A stretch of 64,000 bases of DNA from Comamonas sp. BIGb0152. Its GTDB lineage: Bacteria; Pseudomonadota; Gammaproteobacteria; Burkholderiales; Burkholderiaceae_C. Below, one piece after another: positions 9,013 through 17,915 of this stretch; positions within the stretch are counted from its first letter, which is position 1; the number at the start of each line of letters is the position of its first letter. A program made the position numbers and the translations under genes. The notes under the pieces are model-generated. The model made no database searches and was not told where the DNA came from. It was given only the letters and a program-made list of their open reading frames with translations. The stretch spans positions 310,001-374,000 of the forward strand of contig NZ_JANUDY010000004.1 of the NCBI RefSeq assembly GCF_024809975.1, written 5' to 3'.

Positions 9013-10280
9013 ACACCTCCACTGCCTCTTTGTCGAGCCGCTCCGAAAAGGCCGCGCGCTCCATCCCCCGCAGCGCGCGCCAGGTGCTGCAACTGCTGGC
9101 GCATCTGCCCTGCGGCCAGCTGGACCTGCAGCTGCCCGATGGGCAACTGCGGCACTTCGCCCAACAGGCCGCATCGCAGGCCGATGCGCGCTGCACCCTC
9201 CACGATTGGAGCGCGCTGGAACGCATCCAGCGCTCGGGGGATATCGGCTTGGCAGAGGGCTATATCGAAGGCCAGTGGGACAGCCCCGACCTGACCGCGC
9301 TGCTGCGTTTGTGCATCCGCAACCGCGACCACATGGAGCAGCTGGTATATGGCAACTGGTGGGGACGGCTGGGCTTTCGGTTGCGCCATTTGCTCAACCG
9401 CAACACCCGGGCGGGCAGCGCCCGCAACATCCATGCCCACTACGACCTGGGCAATGATTTTTACCGCCTTTTTCTGGACCCGGGCATGAGCTACAGCGCC
9501 GCCTGGTTCGAGGGGCGCAGCGGCGATGCGCTGGCCCAGGCCGATCTGGAGCAGGCCCAGGACGCAAAAATGCGCCGCGCGCTGCAAGAGACCGGGCTGC
9601 AACCCGGCCAGCGCCTGCTGGAGATTGGTTGCGGATGGGGCGCACTGGCGCAGACGGCCGCCACCGAGTTTGGCGCCCAGGTGACGGGGGTGACCTTGTC
9701 GCACGAACAACGCCAATGGGGGTTGGAGCGCATTGCGCAAGCGGGCCTGGAGGCCCAGGTTGATCTGCGCTACCAGGACTACCGCGACCTGGCCGGCCAG
9801 CACCAGGCTCAGCCCTTTGATGCCATCGTGTCCATCGAGATGTTTGAAGCGGTGGGGCACGAGTACTGGCACAGCTATTTCCAGTCGCTGCGCCAGTGCC
9901 TTAAGCCGGGCGGCTATGCCTGTGTGCAGTCCATCACCTTGCGCGATGACCTGTTTGCGCGCTACCTGCGCTCCACCGATTTCATCCAGCAATACATCTT
10001 CCCGGGCGGCCTGCTGCCCAGCGTCAAGGCCTTTGAGCGCGAAGCGCGCCAGGCCGGTTTGACTGTGGAAAAGAAGCTGCACTTTGGCAGCGACTATGCC
10101 GAGACGCTCAGGCGCTGGCGCCAGGCCTTTGAGCAGCAGCTCGACGCCATCCACGCGCAAGGCTTTGATGAACGCTTTGTACGCATCTGGCGCTTCTACC
10201 TCGCCTACTGCGAGGCCTCGTTCGACATGGGCAATACCGACGTCGTCCAATTCACTTTGCGCAGGCCGGCACATGACTGA
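9009..10280 (+). CDS. Cyclopropane-fatty-acyl-phospholipid synthase family methyltransferase
   Basis: This 423-residue SAM-dependent enzyme acts on acyl chains of phospholipids. The family-typical HYDLGNDFYRLFLDPGMSYS is followed by the SAM-binding motif LLEIGCGWGALA (about 203-214) and SIEMFEAVGHEYW. The C-terminal part, FIFPGGLLPS-like, is also intact. The N-terminal 120 residues form the usual lipid-binding domain. It could be a true cyclopropane synthase or a methylase of the UfaM type, which adds methyl to an unsaturated chain in furan-fatty-acid synthesis. The flavoprotein and DUF1365 context favours the latter only modestly. The ATG overlaps the DUF1365 stop by four bases. Confidence 0.9.
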   Translation: MNTSTASLSSRSEKAARSIPRSARQVLQLLAHLPCGQLDLQLPDGQLRHFAQQAASQADARCTLHDWSALERIQRSGDIGLAEGYIEGQWDSPDLTALLRLCIRNRDHMEQLVYGNWWGRLGFRLRHLLNRNTRAGSARNIHAHYDLGNDFYRLFLDPGMSYSAAWFEGRSGDALAQADLEQAQDAKMRRALQETGLQPGQRLLEIGCGWGALAQTAATEFGAQVTGVTLSHEQRQWGLERIAQAGLEAQVDLRYQDYRDLAGQHQAQPFDAIVSIEMFEAVGHEYWHSYFQSLRQCLKPGGYACVQSITLRDDLFARYLRSTDFIQQYIFPGGLLPSVKAFEREARQAGLTVEKKLHFGSDYAETLRRWRQAFEQQLDAIHAQGFDERFVRIWRFYLAYCEASFDMGNTDVVQFTLRRPAHD

Positions 10281-10842
10281 GCTTCGCCGACGCCAAACCC
10301 TGGGCTGGGGCGCCAGCTTTCTCGCTCTCACCATGACTGCCATGACCCACGACCTCCTCGCTGCAACCCCTGCCACCCCTGCCGAGCTGCGCACTGCCCT
10401 GCCGGGCGCTCGCCTGGTGGGCACCGGTGTGCTGCGGTTTTTTGGCCTGCGGGTTTACGAGGCGCGGCTGTGGGCGGCACCGGGCTTCAACCCGGCAGAC
10501 TATGCCCGCCAGCCCTTTGCGCTAGAACTCATCTATGACCGCAAGCTGGAGGGCGAGGCCATCGCCGAGCGCTCCATTGCCGAGATGCGCCGCGTCGAGC
10601 CCTTCTCCGAAGACCAGGGCCGCCAGTGGCTGCGCATGATGAAACAGGCCTTCCCCGATGTGGTGGCCCAGGATCGCCTGCTGGGCATAAGCGACGGTGC
10701 GGGCAAGGTCGTTTTCTTGCACAACGGCCGCGAAACCGCAGCCATCGACGATGCGGTCTATGCACGCCTGTTTTTTGGTATCTGGCTGTCGGAGCAGACC
10801 TCGGCACCGGCGCTGCGCGCTGCGCTGCTGGGCCAGGGCTAA
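10273..10842 (+). CDS. Chalcone-isomerase-like protein, exported
   Basis: This 189-residue protein starts eight bases inside the end of the methyltransferase gene. An Arg-rich N-terminus with a hydrophobic stretch up to LAATPATPA looks like a signal peptide, possibly Tat-like (RRRQTLGWG). The rest matches the chalcone-isomerase-like domain: GVLRFFGLRVYEARLW, FALELIYDRKLEGEAIAERS and a GKVVFLHNGRETAAIDD block. Bacterial members are not chalcone isomerases in any demonstrated pathway; the fold binds fatty acids in some relatives. In this cluster a periplasmic fatty-acid or lipid-binding role is reasonable but unproven. Confidence 0.82.
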   Translation: MTELRRRQTLGWGASFLALTMTAMTHDLLAATPATPAELRTALPGARLVGTGVLRFFGLRVYEARLWAAPGFNPADYARQPFALELIYDRKLEGEAIAERSIAEMRRVEPFSEDQGRQWLRMMKQAFPDVVAQDRLLGISDGAGKVVFLHNGRETAAIDDAVYARLFFGIWLSEQTSAPALRAALLGQG

Positions 10843-10854
10843 GGGCCATCCGCC

Positions 10855-12144
10855 ATGCGCTCCCCCCATGTGCAGCAAGCGCTCTCCTGGCGCACGGGGC
10901 TCGCCTATGGCGCGCTGGCGGCGCCGCTGGCTTTTGTATCGCTGCCCTTGTACGTCACCCTGCCCCACTACTATGCGGCGGTGGCGGGTGCACCCTTGGC
11001 CGGCTTGGGCGCCGTGCTGCTCGCCACCCGCGCCTTTGATGCGCTGCTGGACCCGGCGCTGGGCCGCCTGGCCGATGGCTTGCTGCAGCGCGGACGGCGT
11101 GCCGCCTGGCTGGCTGCGGCGCTGGGCAGTCTGGTCATGGCCTTGGGGTTTGTTGCACTCTGGCATCCGCCCACTGGCAATAGCACCCACATGCTGGGCT
11201 GGCTGGCGGGTTGCCTGCTGCTCACCACCCTGGCCTACAGCGCCGTCAGCATCTTGCACCAAACCTGGGGCACCCGCTGGGGCGGTGAGGCCACTTGGCG
11301 CACGCAGGTGACGGCCTGGCGCGAGGGCGCCACCCTGGTCGGCGTGCTCAGCGCCAGTGTGCTGCCCAGCCTGCTGGGCATGGATGCAACCAGCGCCGTG
11401 CTGGCAGCCGCGCTCGGCCTGGGCTTGCTGGGTTTGTACCGGCTGCGCGATCCTCGCGGCGGAACTGGCCATGCTGGCGCGCTTGCCGCACAGCGCCATG
11501 CCCTGCCCCAGCAGTCGCCGTGGCGCGATGCGGCCTTTCGCCGCCTGCTGTCGGTGTTCATGCTCAACGGTGTGGCTGCGGCCATCCCCGCCACGCTCTT
11601 GCCATTTTTTGTGGTGGACCGGCTCCAGGCCCCCGGCTTGCTGTCGCTGTTCCTGCTGTGCTATTTCGCCGCTGCCGCGCTGGGCCTGCCGCTGTGGGTC
11701 AAAGCGGTGGCCCGCTGGGGCCTGGCGCCCAGCTGGCGCGCGGGCATGCTGGCCAGTGTTATCGCTTTTTTCTGCGCGTCCTTGCTGGGCGCGGGCGATG
11801 CCTGGGCCTTTGCCGCCATCTGCCTGGCCAGTGGTCTGGCACTGGGCGCGGACCTGGCAGTGCCTGGCGCACTGCTGACCGGCGTGATCCACGAGTCCGG
11901 CCATGGGGGCTCCGGCGATGGCCGCTATTTGGGCTGGTGGACCTGTGCCACCAAGCTCAACCTGGCCCTGGCGGCCGGCCTGTGCCTGCCGCTGCTCGCA
12001 GCCGTGGGCTACCACAGCGGCAGCACCGATCCTGCTGGCCTGCAGGCGCTGGCCTGGGCCTATGGCGGCCTGCCCTGCCTGCTCAAGTTGATGGCCCTTG
12101 CTTGTCTTTGGCGCGCTGAGCGCCTGCAACCCTCCTGGAGGTAA
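10855..12144 (+). CDS. GPH/MelB-type MFS transporter
   Basis: This 429-residue protein is very hydrophobic and consistent with twelve membrane helices. The N-terminal half carries the GPH-like pattern of a conserved Asp-rich loop (ATRAFDALLDPALGRLADG) between helices 2 and 3. Relatives in the GPH family include melibiose and other sodium or proton symporters. In lipid-oxidation clusters of this type a member of the same family is regularly present. Its cargo there is unknown and may not be a sugar. It starts 12 bases after the chalcone-isomerase-like gene, and the ribosome site is weak. The end overlaps the GGAGG used by the next gene. Confidence 0.85.
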   Translation: MRSPHVQQALSWRTGLAYGALAAPLAFVSLPLYVTLPHYYAAVAGAPLAGLGAVLLATRAFDALLDPALGRLADGLLQRGRRAAWLAAALGSLVMALGFVALWHPPTGNSTHMLGWLAGCLLLTTLAYSAVSILHQTWGTRWGGEATWRTQVTAWREGATLVGVLSASVLPSLLGMDATSAVLAAALGLGLLGLYRLRDPRGGTGHAGALAAQRHALPQQSPWRDAAFRRLLSVFMLNGVAAAIPATLLPFFVVDRLQAPGLLSLFLLCYFAAAALGLPLWVKAVARWGLAPSWRAGMLASVIAFFCASLLGAGDAWAFAAICLASGLALGADLAVPGALLTGVIHESGHGGSGDGRYLGWWTCATKLNLALAAGLCLPLLAAVGYHSGSTDPAGLQALAWAYGGLPCLLKLMALACLWRAERLQPSWR

Positions 12145-12146
12145 CG

Positions 12147-12722
12147 ATGAAATCAACGCCATGCACCCCCCGCTTGATCACCCTGCGGCGCGCCGGTATC
12201 GGTTTGGCCTTGGTAGGCACGCTGGCCGTACTCAGCGGCTGCGCCGGCCCCTCGGTCGAGGAATATGCCCAGCAGCGCCCGCAGCTGGATCTGCGCCAGT
12301 ACTTCAACGGCCCGCTCACGGCCCACGGCATGTTCACCGACCGCAAGGGCAAAGTGGTCAAGCGCTTTACCGTGCACATGACTGGCAAGTGGACAGGCAA
12401 TGACGGCGTGCTGGAAGAGCACTTTGTCTACAGCGATGGCAGCACCCAAGAACGCACCTGGCACATCCAGTATCTGGGTGATGGCCGCTATACCGGCCAG
12501 GCGCAGGATGTCGTTGGGCTGGCCACGGGCCAGGCTGCCGGCAACGCCCTGCGCTGGAACTACGTGCTGGCCTTGCCGGTCGATGGCAGGGTCTGGAACG
12601 TGCGGATGGACGACTGGATGTACCTGATGGACGGGCGCACCATGCTCAACCGCACGGCGATGCGCAAGTTTGGCATCCACCTGGGCGATGTGACCCTGTC
12701 ATTCACCAAGGAGCCCGGCTAA
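12147..12722 (+). CDS. DUF3833 family lipoprotein
   Basis: This 191-residue protein has a lipoprotein signal ending in LSGC (Cys about 32). It then follows the DUF3833 pattern: YFNGPLTAHGMFTDRKGKVVKRFTV, HFVYSDGSTQERTWHI, WNYVLALPVDGRVW and a final DVTLSFTK. The alternating beta-strand pattern suggests a lipocalin-like or calycin-like barrel on the periplasmic face of a membrane. A strong GGAGG five bases before the ATG, within the end of the MFS gene, supports cotranslation. The family is a constant neighbour of amine-oxidase/DUF1365/cyclopropane-synthase genes and has no assigned function. Confidence 0.88.
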   Translation: MKSTPCTPRLITLRRAGIGLALVGTLAVLSGCAGPSVEEYAQQRPQLDLRQYFNGPLTAHGMFTDRKGKVVKRFTVHMTGKWTGNDGVLEEHFVYSDGSTQERTWHIQYLGDGRYTGQAQDVVGLATGQAAGNALRWNYVLALPVDGRVWNVRMDDWMYLMDGRTMLNRTAMRKFGIHLGDVTLSFTKEPG

Positions 12723-13513
12723 TGTCGCTGCTGCAAGCCAGGCTCAATCCGCCGATGGCGGACTGGCAAGGCCAATCTGTCTGGATTGTTGGCGCCTCCT
12801 CCGGCATAGGCCGGGCCACGGCCGAGGCACTGCAGGCACGGGGAGCGCGGGTTATCGTATCGGCCCGGGGCAGCGCTGCGCTGGAAGACTTTGCCACCGG
12901 CCGCCCTGGCTGCCTGGCGATACCGCTGGATGTGAGCCAGCCGGAGACGGTGGCGGCTGCCGCGCAAGCGGTCCATAGCGCGCTGGGTGGCGCGCCCGAC
13001 CTGGTGCTGTACTGCGCCGGCCACTACCGGCCGCTGCGCGCCACCGCATTCAACCTGCAAGAGATGCAAAAGCACTTGGCCGTCAACTACGTCGGCGTGC
13101 TCCATGTGCTGGACGCCATCCTCCCGATGCTGCTGCAAGCCGGGCGGGGCCATATTGCGCTGGTCGGCAGCGTCGCCGGCTACCGAGGGCTTCCGATGTC
13201 GCTGGCCTATGGCCCCACCAAGGCCGCGCTCAACAACCTGGCAGAAAACCTTTATCTCGATCTGCACCCCCGTGGTTTGGGCGTCTCCATCATCAACCCG
13301 GGCTTTGTCGATACCCCCCTGACCGCCCAGAACCGCTTCAGCATGCCAGCACTGATCAGCCCCGAAGAAGCGGCGCAGCATATGCTGCAAGGCTGGGCGC
13401 GGGGCCATTTCGAGATGAACTTTCCCCGCCGCTTTACCCGCTGGATGCGGCTCTTGCGCTGCCTGCCCGACCGCTGGTACTTCGCCAGCGTGCGCCGCAT
13501 CACCAAGGCCTGA
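12722..13513 (+). CDS. Short-chain dehydrogenase/reductase of the lipid cluster
   Basis: This 263-residue classical SDR has the cofactor motif IVGASSGIGRATAEAL at the N-terminus, YCAG in place of NNAG, the catalytic Ser in LVGSVAGYRG and the YGPTK catalytic Tyr/Lys pair. The ATG overlaps the DUF3833 stop by one base. It is the last gene of the tightly packed run that begins with the FAD oxidoreductase. An NAD(P)-dependent step on an oxidised lipid is suggested by context only. About 140 bases follow before the lipocalin gene, with a weak inverted repeat (CCGGGA/TCCCGG, 13521-13558). Confidence 0.9.
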   Translation: MSLLQARLNPPMADWQGQSVWIVGASSGIGRATAEALQARGARVIVSARGSAALEDFATGRPGCLAIPLDVSQPETVAAAAQAVHSALGGAPDLVLYCAGHYRPLRATAFNLQEMQKHLAVNYVGVLHVLDAILPMLLQAGRGHIALVGSVAGYRGLPMSLAYGPTKAALNNLAENLYLDLHPRGLGVSIINPGFVDTPLTAQNRFSMPALISPEEAAQHMLQGWARGHFEMNFPRRFTRWMRLLRCLPDRWYFASVRRITKA

Positions 13514-13650
13514 TGCCAGACCGGGACGACAGCAGCACTGGAGGTGCACCTATCCCGGCCGGCCCAAAAATGTTCAACCCTTAACCCAAGCCTGTTGATT
13601 CATCTCTCTAGCTTGGGCACTGCCGGCCCAAGACGAAAAGGAAACCTACG

Positions 13651-14199
13651 ATGCCTTTCTCCACAAGCGCTCTCTTCCGCGCCACCGCCCTTGCCGTAGT
13701 GATCACCGGCGCCGCAGTCGCCTTGCCCGGCTGCGCTGTCTCTGTCCCCCAAGGCGTGCAACCCGTCAGCGGCTTTGACGCCAGCAAGTACATGGGCACC
13801 TGGTACGAGCTGGCACGCATCGACCACCGCTTTGAGAAAGGCCTGACCCAGGTCTCCGCCACCTACAGCCTGAATGCGGATGGCAGTGTCACCGTGCTGA
13901 ACCGTGGCTATGACCCTGCCAAGCAGGCATGGCGCGAGGCGCAAGGCAAGGCGCGCTTCCTGCGCCAGGCCGATGAAGCCGCGCTGAAGGTCTCGTTCTT
14001 CGGCCCGTTCTACGGTGGCTACAACGTGGTGAGCCTCGATGCCCAGTACCAGACCGCCTTGGTCATCGGCAGCAGCCTGGATTACATGTGGATCCTCTCC
14101 CGCAGCAAGACCATCCCCGAAGCCCAACGGCAAGCGCTGCTGCAAAAGGCGCAGGCTTTAGGCGTGGACCTGGGCCAGGTCATGCGGGTGGATCAGTAG
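13651..14199 (+). CDS. blc: Outer-membrane lipoprotein lipocalin
   Basis: This 182-residue lipocalin has a lipoprotein signal ending in LPGC (Cys about 28). The lipocalin start motif YMGTWYELARIDHRFEKG follows, and the Blc-type segments GKARFLR, KVSFFGPFYGGYNV and DYMWILSRS are present. Blc binds lysophospholipids and fatty acids at the outer membrane in stress. AAGGAAA lies upstream of the ATG. It is 137 bases after the SDR, so it may have its own promoter, but its place at the end of a lipid-modification cluster suggests a common task of handling damaged or modified acyl chains. Confidence 0.9.
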   Translation: MPFSTSALFRATALAVVITGAAVALPGCAVSVPQGVQPVSGFDASKYMGTWYELARIDHRFEKGLTQVSATYSLNADGSVTVLNRGYDPAKQAWREAQGKARFLRQADEAALKVSFFGPFYGGYNVVSLDAQYQTALVIGSSLDYMWILSRSKTIPEAQRQALLQKAQALGVDLGQVMRVDQ

Positions 14200-14339
14200 C
14201 CGAGTGTGGGATGGATCCAGAGAAGCGGCACGCAGCGGCGAAGGCCATGCCCTGCGACGACAGGGGCTGGAACCGAGTTCAGACTCCGTTCGCTGGATAG
14301 CAAAGAGGGGGTCATGGTTTACAAGTGACGCCGCCCCCC

Positions 14340-15209
14340 TTAAAAGACAGCCTTCAATCCTGCAGCCTGGCTGAATGACCGCAGCAACACGCTTTCCTGG
14401 CGTTCTTTGAGCATGTACACATAGGTACTGGTGGTGGCGGGATCGTTCTCAATCCTCACAGGCTTATAGCGGGCATCGGCAATAAATTCCGCTTCCGATA
14501 CGGCACCGACGCCTAGCCCCCTTGCCACGGCTTCACGGATGGCCTCGCGGCTGCCGATCTCAAGGACTGTCTTGGGTGTCACATGGGCTGCTTGAAGCGC
14601 TTGCTCCAAGGCCATTCGGGTGGTGGAGCCCAGCTCCCTTTGGATCAGCTCCACCCCTTGCAGCGCAGCAAGGGGGACGGTGGTGAAGGCCGCCAACGGG
14701 TGCCTGATGGGTACAAACAAAATGACGGGATGGCTGGCATAAAGAATGGCCGTCAAGCCCGCGCGCTCGTACTTCCCTGCAAGCACCGCTATGTCTGTGC
14801 GGTATTGCTCCAGATCGTGCAGCACCTGCCGGGAGTTACCCATGCGAATGGAGACCTGCATACCAGGGTAATGCTGGCGGTAGGCTGCCACCATCTCAAT
14901 CACGTGGAAGGGCCCTACCGCCCCGAGCTTGAGCATTCCTTGGTTGAGTTCGCCGCTGTCGCGCAGCAGAAAATCGGCCTCCGACTCGATCGCCAACAGC
15001 TTTTGCACCACCGCCAAAAGCTTTTGGCCGGAATCGGTCACGCTCATGCGGTAGCCCCGGCGATGGAAGAGCTCGACCTTGCTTTGTCGCTCCAGCCCGT
15101 TGATCTGGCTGGAGACGCTGGGTTGACTGACGCCCAAACTGCGGGCGGCAGCGCTCAGGCTGCCATGGTGTGCGACGGCCACAAAGGCGCGGTAACGGGA
15201 AGTGCTCAT
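14340..15209 (-). CDS. LysR family regulator of the phosphonate cluster
   Basis: This 289-residue LysR protein has an N-terminal winged helix-turn-helix (residues about 5-60, with HHGSLSAAARSLGVSQPSVSSQI) and a substrate-binding domain. It is divergent from phnD, leaving 140 bases for shared control. A short repeat CCTA-N7-TAGG lies near 15233-15247, compatible with a LysR T-N11-A box but weak. LysR regulators beside PhnX/PhnW genes usually respond to 2-aminoethylphosphonate or phosphonoacetaldehyde. That role is inferred from position. Confidence 0.9.
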   Translation of the reverse strand: MSTSRYRAFVAVAHHGSLSAAARSLGVSQPSVSSQINGLERQSKVELFHRRGYRMSVTDSGQKLLAVVQKLLAIESEADFLLRDSGELNQGMLKLGAVGPFHVIEMVAAYRQHYPGMQVSIRMGNSRQVLHDLEQYRTDIAVLAGKYERAGLTAILYASHPVILFVPIRHPLAAFTTVPLAALQGVELIQRELGSTTRMALEQALQAAHVTPKTVLEIGSREAIREAVARGLGVGAVSEAEFIADARYKPVRIENDPATTSTYVYMLKERQESVLLRSFSQAAGLKAVF

Positions 15210-15349
15210 GTCATCAATCTCTAACTCTTACCTATAGAAGCTAGGCGAATTGATTGTGAAACTTTCATATGGCAGAAATATGTCTTTCCTAGCATAGAGG
15301 TACGGACACGCAAACGCGTGCTGTTACCTCAATCTAGGAGCTGGCTTCC

Positions 15350-16225
15350 ATGAAGATGTCTCGCAAAATTTGGCTGCGCACTGTGGCGGCCACGGCTTTT
15401 TCCCTGACGGCTTTGGGCTCAACCTGGGCCCAATCCAATGAGTTGCGCGTAGGGCTCATTCCCTCGGAGGACGCACAGGCCATGATTCGCGCCAGCACGG
15501 AGGTGATGGAGCAGCTTGCCGCCAAAACCGGTATGCGGGTCAAGCCCTTTGTGGCCAACGACTACAACGGTGTGATTGAAGCCCTGCGCTCGGGCAAGCT
15601 GGACATTGCGTATCTGGGCCCCTTCTCGTATGTGCTGGCGCATCAGATTGCCGGCGTGGACGCCTTTGCGGTCGCCGTGACCAAAAAAACGGGGCGCAGC
15701 GCCTACCAAAGCCAAGTGATTGCCCGCAAAGACAAGGGGCTGACCGACCTGGCGCATCTCAAAGGCCGTACCTTTGCCTTTGTGGATCCCAGCTCCGCAT
15801 CAGGACACCTGTTTCCCAAAGCAGGCTTGATGGCAGCGGGATTTGACACCGACAAAAACTTCAGCCGCGTGATCTTCTCCGGCTCGCATGACGCCAGCAT
15901 CATGGCCGTGGCCAACAACAAGGTGGATGCGGCTGCGGTGGCGGACCGCATCTTTGATTCGGCCGTCAAGAAGGGGCTGGTGAAACGCGAAGACTTCACG
16001 GTGATCTGGCAATCCAAGCCCATTCCAGAGTCCCCCATGGTCTGGCGCCAGAGCCTCGATGAGAACACCAAGCAAAAAGTAGCGGCCGCGCTGGCGGAGA
16101 TCAAGGATTTGCCCTGGGGTGACCAAGGCCTGCTCGATGGGTTTGCGCCCACCAACGACCAGGCCTACGACGTCGTCCGCCAAACAGCCAAAGCCTTGAA
16201 TCTCGACCTGGGAAAGATGAAATGA
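15350..16225 (+). CDS. phnD: Phosphonate ABC transporter, periplasmic binding protein
   Basis: This 291-residue protein has a clear signal peptide (hydrophobic core, then STWAQS). Mature features of PhnD-type binding proteins follow: LRVGLIPSEDAQAM, NDYNGVIEALRSGKLDIAYLGPFSY and FVDPSSASGHLFPKAGL, where the Ser/Thr residues bind the phosphonate oxyanion. It should capture an alkylphosphonate, probably an aminoethyl- or hydroxyethyl-phosphonate given the downstream enzymes. GGAG lies ahead of the ATG. The stop overlaps the phnC start (ATGA). Confidence 0.92.
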   Translation: MKMSRKIWLRTVAATAFSLTALGSTWAQSNELRVGLIPSEDAQAMIRASTEVMEQLAAKTGMRVKPFVANDYNGVIEALRSGKLDIAYLGPFSYVLAHQIAGVDAFAVAVTKKTGRSAYQSQVIARKDKGLTDLAHLKGRTFAFVDPSSASGHLFPKAGLMAAGFDTDKNFSRVIFSGSHDASIMAVANNKVDAAAVADRIFDSAVKKGLVKREDFTVIWQSKPIPESPMVWRQSLDENTKQKVAAALAEIKDLPWGDQGLLDGFAPTNDQAYDVVRQTAKALNLDLGKMK

Positions 16226-17022
16226 TCCGCATCCGAAACCTGGGCAAAAGCTATGGCCGCAATCATGTGCTGCATGGCATTGACCTGGATATACAGCCCG
16301 GGGAGTTTGTCGTGATGCTGGGGCTGTCAGGGGCGGGCAAATCCACCTTGTTGCGCTGCATGAACGGCCTGGTCAAACCCGATAGCGGCACGCTGGAGGT
16401 GGGCGGCATTGACTTGCGCGAGCGCCATTCGCGCCGCGACTTGGCTCGCCAGGTCGCCATGGTGTTCCAGCACCACAATTTGGTGCAGCGCCTGTCGGTG
16501 CGAAAAAATGTACTGACCGGCCGCTTGGGCCAATTGGGCACGCTGCCGTCGCTGCTGCAATGGTTTCGTGACAGCGACCTGCGCATTGCCGATGCATGCC
16601 TGGAGCGTGTGGGCTTGGCCCACAAGGCCCTGGAGCGCACGCAGGCCCTCTCCGGCGGACAGATGCAGCGGGTGGGCATTGCCCGGGCGCTGGCGCAGCA
16701 GCCGCAGGTGATCCTGGCAGATGAGCCTGTCGCCAGCCTGGATCCCAAAACCGCGCGCGCCGTGCTGCAGTACTTGCGCGATGCCACCCGCGAAATGGGC
16801 ATTGGGGTGGTCTGCAACCTGCACCAGGTGGACTATGCCAAGGAGTTTGGCGACCGCGTTGTGGGCCTGGCCCAAGGACGGGTGGTATTCGACGGTGCAC
16901 CCGCCGCCTTGGACGATGACGCGCTACAAGCCATCTACCACGCAGCCCCTGCACAGGGGCCAAGCACAGCGTTGGCGATGGCAAACCCATGGACGCAGGC
17001 CCTCCCTGCAGGAGTTGTGTAA
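16222..17022 (+). CDS. phnC: Phosphonate ABC transporter, ATP-binding protein
   Basis: This 266-residue ATPase has Walker A GLSGAGKST, the signature LSGGQMQRVGIARAL, Walker B VILADEPVASLDP and an H-loop (NLHQVDYA), the last being the PhnC form. It energises uptake through PhnE of ligand delivered by PhnD. It overlaps phnD by four bases and phnE by one base, so the three are translationally coupled. Confidence 0.93.
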   Translation: MIRIRNLGKSYGRNHVLHGIDLDIQPGEFVVMLGLSGAGKSTLLRCMNGLVKPDSGTLEVGGIDLRERHSRRDLARQVAMVFQHHNLVQRLSVRKNVLTGRLGQLGTLPSLLQWFRDSDLRIADACLERVGLAHKALERTQALSGGQMQRVGIARALAQQPQVILADEPVASLDPKTARAVLQYLRDATREMGIGVVCNLHQVDYAKEFGDRVVGLAQGRVVFDGAPAALDDDALQAIYHAAPAQGPSTALAMANPWTQALPAGVV

Positions 17023-17867
17023 TGCCCAAAGCAACAAGCATGCGCCCCACGGACGCAGATCCCTGGCGCTGGACGGTGCAACGCCCCACAGGAAAGAGCG
17101 GTTGGCTCGGCATGGCAGCCATGGCGCTGGCCATCGTCTGGGTGCTTCATTGGAGCGCGGGCGGTGCGCAAATGAGTTGGGGCGAGCTTGCCAATGGCAT
17201 GCCGCAGATCGCAGACTTCTTGAAGCGCTCTGTTCCGCCAGACTGGAGCATCCTGCCGCGTCTGTGGGCCCCGGCTATCGAGACCGTGCAAATAGCGATA
17301 TGGGGCAGCTTGCTGTCGGTGGTGCTCGCTTTGCCACTGTCCTTTATAGCTGCCAGCAATTTGCACAGCTGGCACTGGCTGCGCCGCGTGACACGCCAGT
17401 TTCTCAATGTGGTTCGCAGCATCAATGAGCTGATTTTGGCCCTGGTCTTTGTGTCTGCCGTGGGGCTGGGCCCGTTCCCTGGCGTATTGGCTTTGGCACT
17501 GCATGGCATGGGCATGCTGGGCAAGTTCTTTGCCGAGAGCATCGAAGAAATCGACCAAGGCCCGCTGGAGGCCTTGCGCAGCGCGGGCGCATCCCAGCTG
17601 CAAGTGATTGCCTTTGGTGTGGTGCCGCAAGCCATCACCGCATGGATTGCGGTGGTGCTCTACCGCTTTGAAGTGAACCTCCGCTCAGCCACCGTACTGG
17701 GCATGGTCGGTGCAGGGGGTCTGGGCTTTGAGCTGGTCGCCAGCCTCAAACTCTTCCAGTACCAAGAAACGGCAGCCTGCATTGTGGTCATCACCGCCAT
17801 GGTGGTGGTCGCCGATCTGTTGAGCAACTGGCTGCGCAGCCGCATTCAGCAAGGCGCTGGGCATTGA
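17022..17867 (+). CDS. phnE: Phosphonate ABC transporter, permease
   Basis: This 281-residue inner-membrane permease has about six hydrophobic helices. The importer coupling loop contains EALRSAGASQLQVIAFGVVPQ (the EAA motif). The ATG shares its first base with the phnC stop; a longer reading frame into phnC is less likely. It forms the translocation pore for PhnDC. The gene is followed 48 bases later by the iron alcohol dehydrogenase. Confidence 0.92.
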   Translation: MPKATSMRPTDADPWRWTVQRPTGKSGWLGMAAMALAIVWVLHWSAGGAQMSWGELANGMPQIADFLKRSVPPDWSILPRLWAPAIETVQIAIWGSLLSVVLALPLSFIAASNLHSWHWLRRVTRQFLNVVRSINELILALVFVSAVGLGPFPGVLALALHGMGMLGKFFAESIEEIDQGPLEALRSAGASQLQVIAFGVVPQAITAWIAVVLYRFEVNLRSATVLGMVGAGGLGFELVASLKLFQYQETAACIVVITAMVVVADLLSNWLRSRIQQGAGH

Positions 17868-17915
17868 CGCCCGCGCCTCAGCCTTGCCCCCAATTTTTAG
17901 CAAAGAGATTGTTCT

